Source of the DNA: Lapidilactobacillus luobeiensis
GTDB lineage: Bacteria > Bacillota > Bacilli > Lactobacillales > Lactobacillaceae
Assembly (NCBI RefSeq): GCF_024345205.1
Contig: NZ_BROC01000013.1
Span: forward strand, 1-64,000
DNA: 64,000 nt
Reading direction: 5' to 3'
Under the pieces are notes generated by a model. The model saw nothing but the letters and a program-made list of their open reading frames with translations, was not told where the DNA came from and searched no databases. Position 1 is the stretch's first letter; each line of letters begins with the position of its first letter. Both the position numbers and the translations under genes were made by a program. Shown here one piece after another: positions 16,558-27,430 of the stretch.

Positions 16558-17709
16558 TTAAGCGTTTTGGTCGACCCGTTGCTCATCTTTGGCTTTTTGC
16601 ACGATCGACAAAGTTGTATCCTTATCGAAGAAGTGAGCTTTGTTCAAGTCAAAGCCAAGTTGCATTTCTTCGCCAGGTTTGTGATAATCACGAGCATCTA
16701 CCTTGGCAACATATTCAGTATCACCTGATGTTACATAAAGCATTGACTCAGCACCAAGTAATTCTGAAACAACGACCTTGCCATTGACAACCGCATTAGG
16801 GAATGTTTCTAGGAAGGCACCTTCAGTATGGATATCTTCAGGACGAACACCCAAAGTCAGATCCTTGCCATCGTAGCCATCTTCATTCAAAATCTTAGCG
16901 CGACCTTCAGGAACATTCAAACGCAAACCATCATTCTTATCAGTCAAGACACCATTTTCGTAGTGGACTTCGAAAAAGTTCATTGCAGGTGAGCCGATGA
17001 AACCAGCGACGAATTTGTTCTTAGGCGTATCATAAACTTCAGCAGGAGTTCCGATTTGTTGAACTTCACCCATTGACATAACAACGATCCGGTCAGCCAT
17101 GGTCATCGCTTCTGTCTGATCATGGGTTACATAGATCGTAGTAGTGTTCAAACGTTGGTGTAATTTAGCGATTTCGGCACGCATCGTAACACGTAACTTG
17201 GCATCCAAGTTTGATAAAGGTTCGTCCATCAGGAAGATAGGCGCATCACGGACGATCGCACGACCTAAAGCGACACGCTGACGTTGACCACCTGACAAAG
17301 CAGCTGGTTTACGTTCCAAGTAATCGGACAAGCCTAAGATCTGTGCGGCTTCATCAACACGTTTTTTGATATCAGCTTTTTCATATTTACGTAATTTCAA
17401 ACCAAAAGCCATGTTATCGAAAACAGTCATATGTGGATACAAAGCGTAGTTCTGGAAAACCATGGCGATGTCACGATCTTTAGGAGCAACATCGTTCATT
17501 ACCTTGCCGCCGATCTTCAAATCGCCTTTGGTAATATCTTCCAAGCCGGCGATCATCCGCAATGTCGTTGACTTACCACAGCCTGAAGGGCCAACGAATA
17601 CGATAAATTCGTGATCGTCAATGTGTAAATCAAAATCTGATACTGCGTAATTATCTTCTTCAGCATTTGGATAACGTTTGTAAATGTGATCTAAGTCTAC
17701 TTTAACCAT
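16558..17709 (-). CDS. msmK: Sugar ABC transporter ATP-binding protein (MsmK/UgpC type)
   Basis: A 383-aa ATPase that powers CUT1-family sugar importers. Walker A GPSGCGKST is at residues 40-48, the signature LSGGQRQR and the Walker B PIFLMDEPLSNLD follow, and a C-terminal TOBE/OB regulatory region covers about 240-370. No permease or binding-protein gene lies beside it, which fits the shared, stand-alone MsmK-type ATPase known to serve several importers. A cre-like site lies upstream at 17753-17767, so carbon catabolite control is likely. Confidence 0.92.
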   Translation of the reverse strand: MVKVDLDHIYKRYPNAEEDNYAVSDFDLHIDDHEFIVFVGPSGCGKSTTLRMIAGLEDITKGDLKIGGKVMNDVAPKDRDIAMVFQNYALYPHMTVFDNMAFGLKLRKYEKADIKKRVDEAAQILGLSDYLERKPAALSGGQRQRVALGRAIVRDAPIFLMDEPLSNLDAKLRVTMRAEIAKLHQRLNTTTIYVTHDQTEAMTMADRIVVMSMGEVQQIGTPAEVYDTPKNKFVAGFIGSPAMNFFEVHYENGVLTDKNDGLRLNVPEGRAKILNEDGYDGKDLTLGVRPEDIHTEGAFLETFPNAVVNGKVVVSELLGAESMLYVTSGDTEYVAKVDARDYHKPGEEMQLGFDLNKAHFFDKDTTLSIVQKAKDEQRVDQNA

Positions 17710-17752
17710 TTAGAAAAACACCTTTCTTTTTCGAGTACGCTTATATCATAAA

Positions 17753-17767
17753 AGAAAACGATTTCCT
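17753..17767 (-). promoter_or_regulatory. cre-like site upstream of msmK
   Basis: Read on the minus strand, AGGAAATCGTTTTCT differs from the CcpA consensus WTGNAANCGNWNNCW at one fixed position. It sits just upstream of a TATGAT -10 candidate (17745-17750), where CcpA binding would repress. Confidence 0.6.
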
Positions 17768-17840
17768 GAGCCACCCTATTTCGCACAAAAAAGCGTTTTT
17801 ACCATTGTGCAACATGACCAAAGGCGGTGGTAGCAAGCCA

Positions 17841-18047
17841 TTAGTTTGTTTTGATCGGAACAAATAGTCGGTAGATCTTTCCGCCTTGAGCAACACCGGT
17901 CAAGGATCCAGAAGAATCAAAGATGCTCTTTTGGCTTAAGTGAGCACGATCGGCGCTGTTCACTAGGATTGACCCACGGCCGCGACTGCGGTTTAATGAA
18001 AGAAACAAGGGCTGATCGGCGGGGATAAAAACATGGACTTGATCGGA
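17841..18047 (-). pseudogene. Possible gene remnant between msmK and the DUF72 gene
   Basis: An open minus-strand frame of 68 codons with protein-like composition (for example GRGSILVNSADRAHLSQ and KIYRLFVPIKTN before the stop). It has no ATG or GTG start and no ribosome site; a TTG at codon 14 is the only option. It could be the 3' end of a decayed gene or a chance frame. The remainder of the 323-bp gap (17710-18032) holds only the msmK control region. Confidence 0.25.
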
Positions 18048-18866
18048 TTAACAACATGGACAGAACATCCAAATTTGTTGCCTAATGTCAAAAAACCAAC
18101 GTTACGCGATTATAGTCGGGCTTTTCCAGTGGTGGAATTAGACACATTTTTCTATGGATTGAAGGATGTCAAGATCGTTCAAAATTGGCAGCAACAAGTG
18201 GCGCCAAATTTTCAGTTCATTTTAAAGCCGCCGCGGGAATTGACTTTGCATGAAGCACCTCCGGCTGGGGTGACCTTAGCTGAGATCTATCAAAAGTTCA
18301 GGCTGACGCTGGAACCGTTGATCGCGACAGGGCAACTGGCCGGTGTTTTGCTACAATTTTCGGCCAATTTCACTTTATCTAGCGCCGCCTTGGATTATCT
18401 GGCCTTTGCGCGGAAACACTTACCCAAAATACCGATCTTTATTGAATTTCGGCAACGTAGCTGGTATCAGCCTCGTTATTTTGAACAGGTCGTTCAGCGT
18501 TTGCAGACGCTTCAACTGACCTTGGCAATGATCGATCAGCCTGATATCGGCGCAGAAAGCATTCCCTTACGACCGACCGTGACGACCCCGCAGTTAGGCT
18601 TTTGGCGCTTTCATGGTCGCAACGCGGTAAACTGGGCTAAAAAAGGGTTTGGTAGTAAACAGGGACGGACATTATATCGTTATTCAGAAACGGAATTACA
18701 GACGCTAGCAGCCCTCGTTAAGGATTTCTCTGGACAGGTCGAACGTAATTATATTATCTTCAATAACAATTCAGGCGGTGATGCCGCTGACAACGCGTTA
18801 CGCTTCAGCGAACTGCTAGGATTGAACTATCAACGCCCCGGCGGCCAACAATTGGATTTTTTTTAG
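18033..18866 (+). CDS. DUF72 family protein
   Basis: A 277-aa TIM-barrel-like protein of the DUF72 (YecE/YunF) family, biochemical role unknown. Family hallmarks are the N-terminal GLTTWTEHP, VELDTFFYGL, the mid FIEFRQRSWY and the C-terminal WRFHGRNA plus IFNNNSGGDAADNA. The ATG at 18033 is preceded by GGCGGGGAT. It stands alone between msmK and metG. Confidence 0.9.
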   Translation: MDLIGLTTWTEHPNLLPNVKKPTLRDYSRAFPVVELDTFFYGLKDVKIVQNWQQQVAPNFQFILKPPRELTLHEAPPAGVTLAEIYQKFRLTLEPLIATGQLAGVLLQFSANFTLSSAALDYLAFARKHLPKIPIFIEFRQRSWYQPRYFEQVVQRLQTLQLTLAMIDQPDIGAESIPLRPTVTTPQLGFWRFHGRNAVNWAKKGFGSKQGRTLYRYSETELQTLAALVKDFSGQVERNYIIFNNNSGGDAADNALRFSELLGLNYQRPGGQQLDFF

Positions 18867-18935
18867 GAGCGGACCAGTTGTTCCCGGCTTAGGGTTGGCC
18901 CGAAATGTCGGTCATTATTCTAAACGACTTTATGC

Positions 18936-21002
<2,067 letters not shown>

Positions 21003-21014
21003 TAGATCGTTATT

Positions 21015-21048
21015 TTGACCGTGTTGATCGAGGCACGGTCAATTTTGT
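21015..21048 (+). terminator. Terminator after metG
   Basis: TTGACCGTG (21015-21023) pairs with CACGGTCAA (21034-21042), then TTTTGTTT. It may only partly stop transcription, since tatD begins 48 bp later. Confidence 0.75.
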
Positions 21049-21095
21049 TTATTGATGATTATTGAAAAATGATTGCGGAATTATGAGGAGTTATC

Positions 21096-21878
21096 GTGGT
21101 TAAAATTTTTGATACACACACACATTTGAATGATCTGACTTTTGTCGGACAAGAAGCGTCCTTGATGGACCGGGCTGCTAGGTTAGGCGTGGTCAAGGTG
21201 GCCAATGTTGGTTCAAACCAAGCTTTGAACGAAGGCGCTCTCCGTTTAGCGGGAATGTTTCCGAACGCTTACGTGATCGTTGGTTGGCATCCAGATGACG
21301 CTAAGGACTATAATGCCGCAGCCGCAGCGTGGTTACAGGCGCAATTACACCAACCCAAAGTGATCGCCATTGGTGAGATCGGGTTAGACTATCATTGGGA
21401 TGCTTCACCACGGCCAGTCCAGCGACGAGTTTTTGCAGAGCAATTGGCTCTGGCTAAGGCGGCTGATCTACCAGTTTCGATCCATTCGCGCGAGGCTCTG
21501 GCCGACACTTATCAGATCCTCCAACAGGCGGGATTGCCACCGCAACGCATCATCATGCATAGTTTCAACGCCGAGCCAGAATGGGTCAATAAGTTTCTTG
21601 ATTTAGGGGCCTATCTCTCCTTTAGTGGCGTGATCACTTTCAAAAACGCGGCGTACTTGCGTGAAAGTCTTCGTCAAGTTCCTTTAGATAAGTTGTTAGT
21701 AGAAACTGATGCGCCTTATTTAACGCCAATGCCTCATCGTGGTCAGCAAAACGAACCAGGCTATACACGTTATGTTGTCGCGGGGATCGCCCAGAGTCTT
21801 GGCTTACCACTGGCAACGATCGCGGCGCAAACGTATCGTAATGCACTTAAAGTTTTTGGTTTGGAGGCAACGAAATGA
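21096..21878 (+). CDS. TatD family metal-dependent hydrolase / DNase
   Basis: A 260-aa TIM-barrel metallohydrolase of the TatD (YcfH/YabD) family, known for 3'-5' DNase activity. Metal ligands are visible: His8 and His10 in DTHTHL, Glu in AIGEIGLDYH, His in SIHSR and the Asp of LVETDAPYL. GTG at 21096 follows GAGGAG. It overlaps rnmV by 4 bp, beginning the conserved tatD-rnmV-rsmA cluster. Confidence 0.94.
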   Translation: MVKIFDTHTHLNDLTFVGQEASLMDRAARLGVVKVANVGSNQALNEGALRLAGMFPNAYVIVGWHPDDAKDYNAAAAAWLQAQLHQPKVIAIGEIGLDYHWDASPRPVQRRVFAEQLALAKAADLPVSIHSREALADTYQILQQAGLPPQRIIMHSFNAEPEWVNKFLDLGAYLSFSGVITFKNAAYLRESLRQVPLDKLLVETDAPYLTPMPHRGQQNEPGYTRYVVAGIAQSLGLPLATIAAQTYRNALKVFGLEATK

Positions 21879-22426
21879 TCCAAGAAGTGATCGTTGTAGA
21901 AGGACGCGATGATACCCGACGGTTGCGTGAAGTTTTCGGGGCCGTTGATACGATCGAAACACGCGGATCTGCAGTACCAGACCAGATCCTCAAAGAGATC
22001 CAAGCCATAGCCCAAAAAAGACCACTTATCATTTTGACGGATCCCGATTTTAATGGTGAGCAGATCCGTCAAAAGGTTTTGGCGGTAGTACCGACTGCTA
22101 AACAGGCGTTTCTCCCCCGTAGCCAAGCCCGCCCAAACGGTAAGGGGAGTTTGGGTGTGGAGCATGCAAGCGCGGCCGATCTGCGGGCCTGTTTACAACA
22201 TGTTTTGACGACCAGCACAACGTATCAAAGCGCGCTGACCCATCTGGATTTAGTTCAAGCTGGCCTAGTTGCTGGACCTAACGCCAAGAAAAGACGCGAA
22301 CGATTAGGCGATCTGCTTCATATCGGTTATACCAATGGCAAACAACTTTTGCCGCGCTTACAGATGCTACAGATCTCTGGCGCTGAATTTAAACAGGCGT
22401 TACGGCGATTGGAGGAAGATAAATGA
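21875..22426 (+). CDS. rnmV: Ribonuclease M5
   Basis: Trims precursor 5S rRNA to the mature ends, 183 aa. The N-terminal TOPRIM domain shows VVEGRDDTRRL with the catalytic Glu and the LTDPDFNGEQIR motif. It overlaps tatD and rsmA by 4 bp each, so the three are translated in a chain; all deal with nucleic acid processing. Confidence 0.95.
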   Translation: MIQEVIVVEGRDDTRRLREVFGAVDTIETRGSAVPDQILKEIQAIAQKRPLIILTDPDFNGEQIRQKVLAVVPTAKQAFLPRSQARPNGKGSLGVEHASAADLRACLQHVLTTSTTYQSALTHLDLVQAGLVAGPNAKKRRERLGDLLHIGYTNGKQLLPRLQMLQISGAEFKQALRRLEEDK

Positions 22427-23319
22427 GCGAACAACCACAGCGGTTAGATATTGCTGACCCGATCCGTACCAATGCGATCTTGCATCAATTTCATTTTGAG
22501 TTCAAGAAGAGTCTCGGGCAGAATTTTCTGACCAATCGACGGGTCATCGCGGGGATCCTGGCCGCAGCCGATCTGCAGCCAACCGACTTGGTGATCGAGA
22601 TCGGTCCCGGGATCGGCTCATTGACAGAGCAATTGGCTCGCCGAGTCCAGCAGGTGATCGCAGTAGAGATCGATCAGCGGTTGATCCCGATTTTAGGGGA
22701 AACATTGGCGCCTTATTCAAATGTCCAAGTGGTCCATCAGGATATTCTAGTGACAGATCTGACAGCCTTGTTGACCGAGTATGCTGCACCCGGATATGGT
22801 CAGGTCAAAGTCGTCGCCAATTTACCATACTACATCACGACTCCGATCATGTTTAGTTTGATCGCCGGTCAGACACAGCCGGATGTGCTGGTGTTGATGA
22901 TGCAAAAGGAAGTCGCGCAACGGATCATCGCCCAGCCGGGACATAAAGATTTCGGTCCGCTAAGTATCAGTACCCAATTACAGATGCAAGCCGAGATCGA
23001 TCAGATCGTGCCTAAAACGGCCTTTGTGCCTCAGCCTAATGTAGATTCAGCGGTGTTACGCTTGCGAAGATATCCTCACTCTCCTTATCAGATCACGGAT
23101 CAACAACGGTTTGATCGAATCGTTCAGGCCAGCTTTCAGCAGCGGCGCAAAAACTTACAAAACAATCTTTTACGGTTGGTCGGCAAAGATCAGAAAAATG
23201 AATTATTGGCAGCTTTCAAACAAGTTGGCCTAATGGGGACCTTGCGTGCTGAACAATTGACGATCCCAGATTTTATTGAATTAACGGCGGCATTGAGCGG
23301 GTTACGACTGGTAAAATAG
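22423..23319 (+). CDS. rsmA: 16S rRNA (adenine1518-N6/adenine1519-N6)-dimethyltransferase
   Basis: KsgA/Dim1 enzyme that dimethylates the two adenines of helix 45 late in 30S assembly; 298 aa. The SAM-binding motif VIEIGPGIGSLTEQL is at about residues 59-73 and the catalytic motif NLPYYITTP follows. The C-terminal domain (GPLSISTQLQ..., FQQRRKNLQNNL) is complete. ATG overlaps the rnmV stop. Loss of this enzyme gives kasugamycin resistance in bacteria. Confidence 0.96.
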   Translation: MSEQPQRLDIADPIRTNAILHQFHFEFKKSLGQNFLTNRRVIAGILAAADLQPTDLVIEIGPGIGSLTEQLARRVQQVIAVEIDQRLIPILGETLAPYSNVQVVHQDILVTDLTALLTEYAAPGYGQVKVVANLPYYITTPIMFSLIAGQTQPDVLVLMMQKEVAQRIIAQPGHKDFGPLSISTQLQMQAEIDQIVPKTAFVPQPNVDSAVLRLRRYPHSPYQITDQQRFDRIVQASFQQRRKNLQNNLLRLVGKDQKNELLAAFKQVGLMGTLRAEQLTIPDFIELTAALSGLRLVK

Positions 23320-23385
23320 TTGGTTATCCAGTAGGCGAGCTGATCAAAAAAGATAATTTAATTTTAATCTCATTTTTTAATAAAC

Positions 23386-23414
23386 TTGAATAAATTCACA
23401 ATTTGTGCTATACT
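23386..23414 (+). promoter_or_regulatory. veg promoter
   Basis: TTGAAT (23386-23391), 17-bp spacer, TATACT (23409-23414), about 20 bp before the veg start codon; an AT-rich stretch lies upstream. Confidence 0.8.
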
Positions 23415-23435
23415 GATAGCCAAGGAGTGAGGCCA

Positions 23436-23690
23436 ATGCCAATGTCATTATCAAGCATCAAGCATCAGCTCGACGATCATATCGGTCAACGGTTGACGGT
23501 AGTTGCCCAGGCAGGACGGAAGAAGATCACACGACGTCATGGCACTTTGAAAGAAACTTATCCGGCGGTATTCATTGTTGATCTGAATCAGGATGAGAAT
23601 TCTTTTGAACGGGTTTCTTACAGTTATACTGATTTACTGACCAGATCGATCGAAATCGAGTTTGACAATAGTTCATTAGCAGCTGAATAG
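23436..23690 (+). CDS. veg: Veg family protein
   Basis: An 84-aa small protein, homologue of Bacillus Veg, linked there to biofilm matrix gene control. Core motifs VVAQAGRKKITRRHGTL and the ending RVSYSYTDLLTRSIEI are kept. The frame is open further up, but AAGGAG (23423-23428) precedes the ATG at 23436. Own promoter and terminator; the position between rsmA and ispE is the one seen across Firmicutes. Confidence 0.92.
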   Translation: MPMSLSSIKHQLDDHIGQRLTVVAQAGRKKITRRHGTLKETYPAVFIVDLNQDENSFERVSYSYTDLLTRSIEIEFDNSSLAAE

Positions 23691-23708
23691 TATTTTGTAA
23701 ACGATCAA

Positions 23709-23737
23709 GTCGGGCGTGCTCAGCGCTCGGCTTTTTT
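23709..23737 (+). terminator. veg terminator
   Basis: Eight-base stem GTCGGGCG / CGCTCGGC with a 7-nt loop, followed by six T. The 256 bp from here to ispE (23738-23993) holds no convincing gene; a small hairpin around 23756-23787 was seen. Confidence 0.8.
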
Positions 23738-23993
23738 GTTTGATCACAAAAGGTCGTCTAGGTCTGTGCATAAGTCGCTCACCGAGACCTATTTTTAGCA
23801 GTGCCAAGATAGGGCCGATCACGATGCGGTCGTTTCATTATCTTGATCCTGATTCCGATCAGGCCTGCAGACTTACCACTGGGCTTGATATTACCAGATC
23901 GTGATCAGGGGATAAAGTAAGGTGGTTTGCGACGATTTGGTTCAGGCTTCATGTTACAATCAATTTAATAAAGTGAAATGCGGTGAGCAAGTG

Positions 23994-24851
23994 ATGGAAA
24001 TCAGTGAACGGGCACCGGCAAAAGTCAATCTGGCCTTAGACGCTCTTTATCGGCATAATAATGGCGCTGAGGAATGGCGCATGATTTTGATCTCGGTCGA
24101 TCTGGCCGATACAGTCAGGATCAAAACAACTTCAACGGGGCGGATCTCAGTCAGGACCGATAATGGTTTTCTCCCAGTCGATCAGCGCAATCTGGCTTAC
24201 CAAGCTGCGGCGTTATTGAAACGTACTTTCAAGATCAAGCAAGGCGCTCAAATCGAGATCACGAAAAAAATCCCGGTTTCTGCTGGCCTGGGCGGTGGTT
24301 CTGCGGATGCGGCCGCGGTTTTGCGGGGACTTGATCGACTTTGGGCGTTAAATCAAACGAAAGCTGAATTAGCGACACTGGCCCTAAAACTTGATTCCGA
24401 TGTACCTTACTGTCTCTATTCAACGCCAGCAGTTGTTTTGGGACAGGGCGATTCGGTCAAACCATTGGCCTTGTTACCAGATTTCTGGGTGATCATCGTT
24501 AAACCACAGGTCAGTGTTTCAACGACAAAATTATTGGCGCGGGCACAATTTGATCAATTGACGACCCATCCTGATCTGACTCAAGTAATCGCGGGTTTAC
24601 AAAACAAGGATTGGCACACGATGGCACAGGGAATGGCTAATTCGTTGGAAGAGGTAACTTTTCGCCAATATCCCCAACTAGCGGTGATCAAACAACGTAT
24701 GTTACGTTCTGGAGCCTTGGTTGCGCAAATGAGTGGTACCGGGCCAACGATGTTTGCTCTTGCGGCCCGTGAGTCACAGGCCAAGCGGATCTATAATGCG
24801 ATGCGTGGTTTTTGTGATGAAGTTTATCTGACTCGACCTGTGAGCCTATGA
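23994..24851 (+). CDS. ispE: 4-diphosphocytidyl-2-C-methyl-D-erythritol kinase
   Basis: GHMP-family kinase of the non-mevalonate isoprenoid pathway, 285 aa. The ATP-binding motif is SAGLGGGSADAAAVL and the C-terminal motif AQMSGTGPTMFAL. The ATG at 23994 follows GGTGAG; the frame is open further up but lacks a ribosome site. Most lactobacilli make isoprenoids by mevalonate and keep ispE as a conserved orphan between veg and purR; whether it is catalytically used here cannot be told from this window. Confidence 0.93.
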   Translation: MEISERAPAKVNLALDALYRHNNGAEEWRMILISVDLADTVRIKTTSTGRISVRTDNGFLPVDQRNLAYQAAALLKRTFKIKQGAQIEITKKIPVSAGLGGGSADAAAVLRGLDRLWALNQTKAELATLALKLDSDVPYCLYSTPAVVLGQGDSVKPLALLPDFWVIIVKPQVSVSTTKLLARAQFDQLTTHPDLTQVIAGLQNKDWHTMAQGMANSLEEVTFRQYPQLAVIKQRMLRSGALVAQMSGTGPTMFALAARESQAKRIYNAMRGFCDEVYLTRPVSL

Positions 24852-24860
24852 CCATTTGAT

Positions 24861-24873
24861 AAAAACGAACGAT
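24861..24873 (+). promoter_or_regulatory. Candidate PurBox upstream of purR
   Basis: AAAAACGAACGAT is close to the Bacillus PurBox AWWWCCGAACWWT. It lies about 55 bp before a TATAAT -10 candidate (near 24920), suiting autoregulation by PurR with PRPP as inducer. Confidence 0.45.
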
Positions 24874-24955
24874 TTAATAAAAAATAACATAATTGTCTAG
24901 AATTTTCAGCTTATTACCGTTATAATTGAGCTAATAATTCGAGGAGAAGATAATA

Positions 24956-25795
24956 ATGAAAGTAAGGCGTAGTGATCGACTGATCGACATGACCAGCTAT
25001 TTGCTGGATCATCCCCGGGAACTGATTTCGTTGCCGTTTTTTGTACGTCGCTATGATTCGGCTAAGTCTTCGATCAGTGAAGATTTAGCGATCATCAAAC
25101 GAACGTTCCTCACGCGCGGCTTGGGGCGAGTCCAAACGTTACCAGGAGCGGCCGGTGGCGTCCAGTATTTGCCAGGAGTCAGCCAAAGTGTGGCTACTGG
25201 TTTTTTGGAAATGATGGCGTTGAAACTGGCGGAAAAAGAGCGTCTCTTGCCAGGGGGCTATCTCTATTTATCTGATTTGTTGGGAAATCCTACTTACTTG
25301 CGCCTGATCGGTCGCTTGATCGCTGCGTTATATGTAGACCGACAAGTTGATGCGGTGATGACCGTAGCGACGAAGGGGATCCCGATCGCTCAAAGTGTGG
25401 CCACTTGTTTAGGCGTTCCTTTTGTGATCGTGCGCCGCGATGCTAAAATCACCGAGGGTGCGACAGTCAGCGTCAATTACGTGTCCGCATCTTCGTCCCG
25501 AATCGAAAAAATGGAATTGTCCAAGCGAAGTTTGCCGGAAGGGGCCAACGTCGTGATCGTTGATGATTTCATGAAAGGCGGCGGCACGATCCACGGGATG
25601 CATGACCTATTGAAAGAATTCGAAGCAGAGTTAGTGGGGATCACCGTCTTTGCGGAAGCGACATTTTCCGGTCAACGGGTGGAAAATGAATACACCTCGC
25701 TATTGAATGTTGTTGATGTGGATACTCATGCTAATGAAATCAAAGTTGAGTTGGGTAATTATTTAGATAAATTAACGGCACTGATGACAGATTAA
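24956..25795 (+). CDS. purR: Pur operon repressor
   Basis: A 279-aa repressor of purine genes, released from DNA by PRPP. The N-terminal winged helix (about residues 1-75) is followed by a phosphoribosyltransferase-like effector domain with the PRPP loop VVIVDDFMKGGGT. It starts at ATG 24956 after CGAGGAGA. It lies between ispE and glmU as in other Bacillales/Lactobacillales; prs, which makes PRPP, is two genes downstream. Confidence 0.95.
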   Translation: MKVRRSDRLIDMTSYLLDHPRELISLPFFVRRYDSAKSSISEDLAIIKRTFLTRGLGRVQTLPGAAGGVQYLPGVSQSVATGFLEMMALKLAEKERLLPGGYLYLSDLLGNPTYLRLIGRLIAALYVDRQVDAVMTVATKGIPIAQSVATCLGVPFVIVRRDAKITEGATVSVNYVSASSSRIEKMELSKRSLPEGANVVIVDDFMKGGGTIHGMHDLLKEFEAELVGITVFAEATFSGQRVENEYTSLLNVVDVDTHANEIKVELGNYLDKLTALMTD

Positions 25796-25838
25796 GCTTG
25801 TTTTGGTCTATCAAATTTTAGTGTGGTGCGAATGAGCG

Positions 25839-25876
25839 GCGTTAGAGAACGCATTTTTGTTCTCTGGCGCTTTTGT
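25839..25876 (+). terminator. purR terminator
   Basis: GCGTTAGAGAAC (25839-25850) pairs with GTTCTCTGGCGC (25859-25870), including two G-T pairs, then TTTTGTTTTG. Confidence 0.8.
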
Positions 25877-26008
25877 TTTGCTTTGAGTACGACGGGGGAG
25901 CGGTGGCAACGTTCGCTTTTTCCATTGTGTTTATTTTCTGATTAAGTTATGATTAACTTGATCAAAAAGAAAAAATCTTTAAATTGGTTTACTGAAGGGA
26001 AGCTTATT

Positions 26009-27397
26009 ATGTCAGGGCGTTATACGATAATTCTAGCAGCTGGTCAAGGTACACGAATGAAGTCGAAATTGTATAAAGTACTTCATCGTGTTTGTGGCCG
26101 TTCGATGGTCGATCATGTATTGACTCAAGTCGAACAAACAAAGCCAGATAAGATCGTGACTGTTGTTGGCCACGGGGCGGAGGCAGTCGAGGATCTGCTG
26201 GGCACGCGGAGCGAATACGCGTTTCAGGAGGCACAATTAGGGACTGGGCACGCTGTTTTACAGGCTGAAGAAAAACTAGGCGCGTTGGCAGGCATGACAC
26301 TTGTCGCTAATGGTGACACCCCGCTATTGACGGCTCAAACCTTCGAGAAATTGTTTGCTTATCATCAGGCCAAAGGCGCCAAAGCAACGATCTTGACAGC
26401 ACGAGCGACGGATCCCACCGGTTATGGCCGGATCATCCGTAATGATTTAGGGATCGTTGAAAAAATCGTGGAACAAAAGGACGCGACTAAAGAAGAAACA
26501 GCGGTCAACGAGATCAATACCGGCGTTTATTGTTTTGATAACCAAACTTTATTCAAGGCGCTTCATCAAGTTACCAATCATAATGCGCAAGGTGAGTATT
26601 ATTTGACCGATGTGATCCAGATCTTGAAAGACCAAGGGGAGATCGTCGCCGCCTATCAAACACCTGATTTTAATGAGTCTTTAGGAGTCAACGATCGGGT
26701 CGCATTGGCGCAGGCAACCAAGATCATGCAACAACGGATCAACGAAGCCCATATGCGTAATGGTGTGACTTTGATCGACCCAGCAACGGCCCATATCGAT
26801 GCTGGGGTCAAGATCGGTAATGATACGATCATTGAAGGCCAGGTCAACCTTAAGGGTAAAACCGTGATTGGATCTGATTGCTATATTGGCTCTAATTCCC
26901 AGATCGTTGATAGCACTTTGGCTGATCATGTGCAGGTAACCAGTTCTACCTTGGAACAAGCGCAAATGGCGGCGGGTTCAAATGTTGGCCCCAACAGTCA
27001 TTTGCGACCTCAGGCGGTGATCGGTGCCGATGTGCACATCGGGAATTTCTGTGAGATCAAAAACGCGACGATCGGTGATCGCACCAAAGTCGGCCATTTA
27101 AGCTATGTCGGCGACGCGATACTAGGAACTGATATCAATGTTGGCTGCGGGGTGGTTTTTGTTAACTATGACGGCGTTCATAAATTTACGAGCGAAGTTG
27201 GGAGTCATAGTTTTGTTGGCAGCAATTCAAATATCGTCGCGCCGGTCAAACTGGCCGATCATAGTTTTGTGGCGGCTGGATCAACGATCACTGATGATGT
27301 GCCGACCCGGGCTTTGGCGATCGCGCGGGCACGTCAAACGAATAAAAATGACTATTGGCATAAATTACCCCTTGCTCAGGACCCCGAATGGCATTAG
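26009..27397 (+). CDS. glmU: Bifunctional UDP-N-acetylglucosamine pyrophosphorylase / glucosamine-1-phosphate N-acetyltransferase
   Basis: Makes UDP-GlcNAc, the entry compound for peptidoglycan; 462 aa. The N-terminal nucleotidyltransferase has [15 protein letters not shown] at about residues 9-23 and QLGTGHAV; the C-terminal half is a left-handed beta-helix with repeats such as IGNDTII and [10 protein letters not shown], ending with the acetyltransferase core [12 protein letters not shown]. The ATG at 26009 follows GAAGGGA; twenty upstream codons are unlikely to be translated. prs follows 33 bp later, giving a likely glmU-prs operon. Confidence 0.96.
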   Translation: MSGRYTIILAAGQGTRMKSKLYKVLHRVCGRSMVDHVLTQVEQTKPDKIVTVVGHGAEAVEDLLGTRSEYAFQEAQLGTGHAVLQAEEKLGALAGMTLVANGDTPLLTAQTFEKLFAYHQAKGAKATILTARATDPTGYGRIIRNDLGIVEKIVEQKDATKEETAVNEINTGVYCFDNQTLFKALHQVTNHNAQGEYYLTDVIQILKDQGEIVAAYQTPDFNESLGVNDRVALAQATKIMQQRINEAHMRNGVTLIDPATAHIDAGVKIGNDTIIEGQVNLKGKTVIGSDCYIGSNSQIVDSTLADHVQVTSSTLEQAQMAAGSNVGPNSHLRPQAVIGADVHIGNFCEIKNATIGDRTKVGHLSYVGDAILGTDINVGCGVVFVNYDGVHKFTSEVGSHSFVGSNSNIVAPVKLADHSFVAAGSTITDDVPTRALAIARARQTNKNDYWHKLPLAQDPEWH

Positions 27398-27430
27398 AAT
27401 TTAGGTAGTGTGTAAAAATAGGAGGAAACA

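Noticed and set aside
23716-23904. 62-codon frame between veg and ispE
   Set aside because: Starts in the veg terminator loop and has no ribosome site or protein-like pattern.
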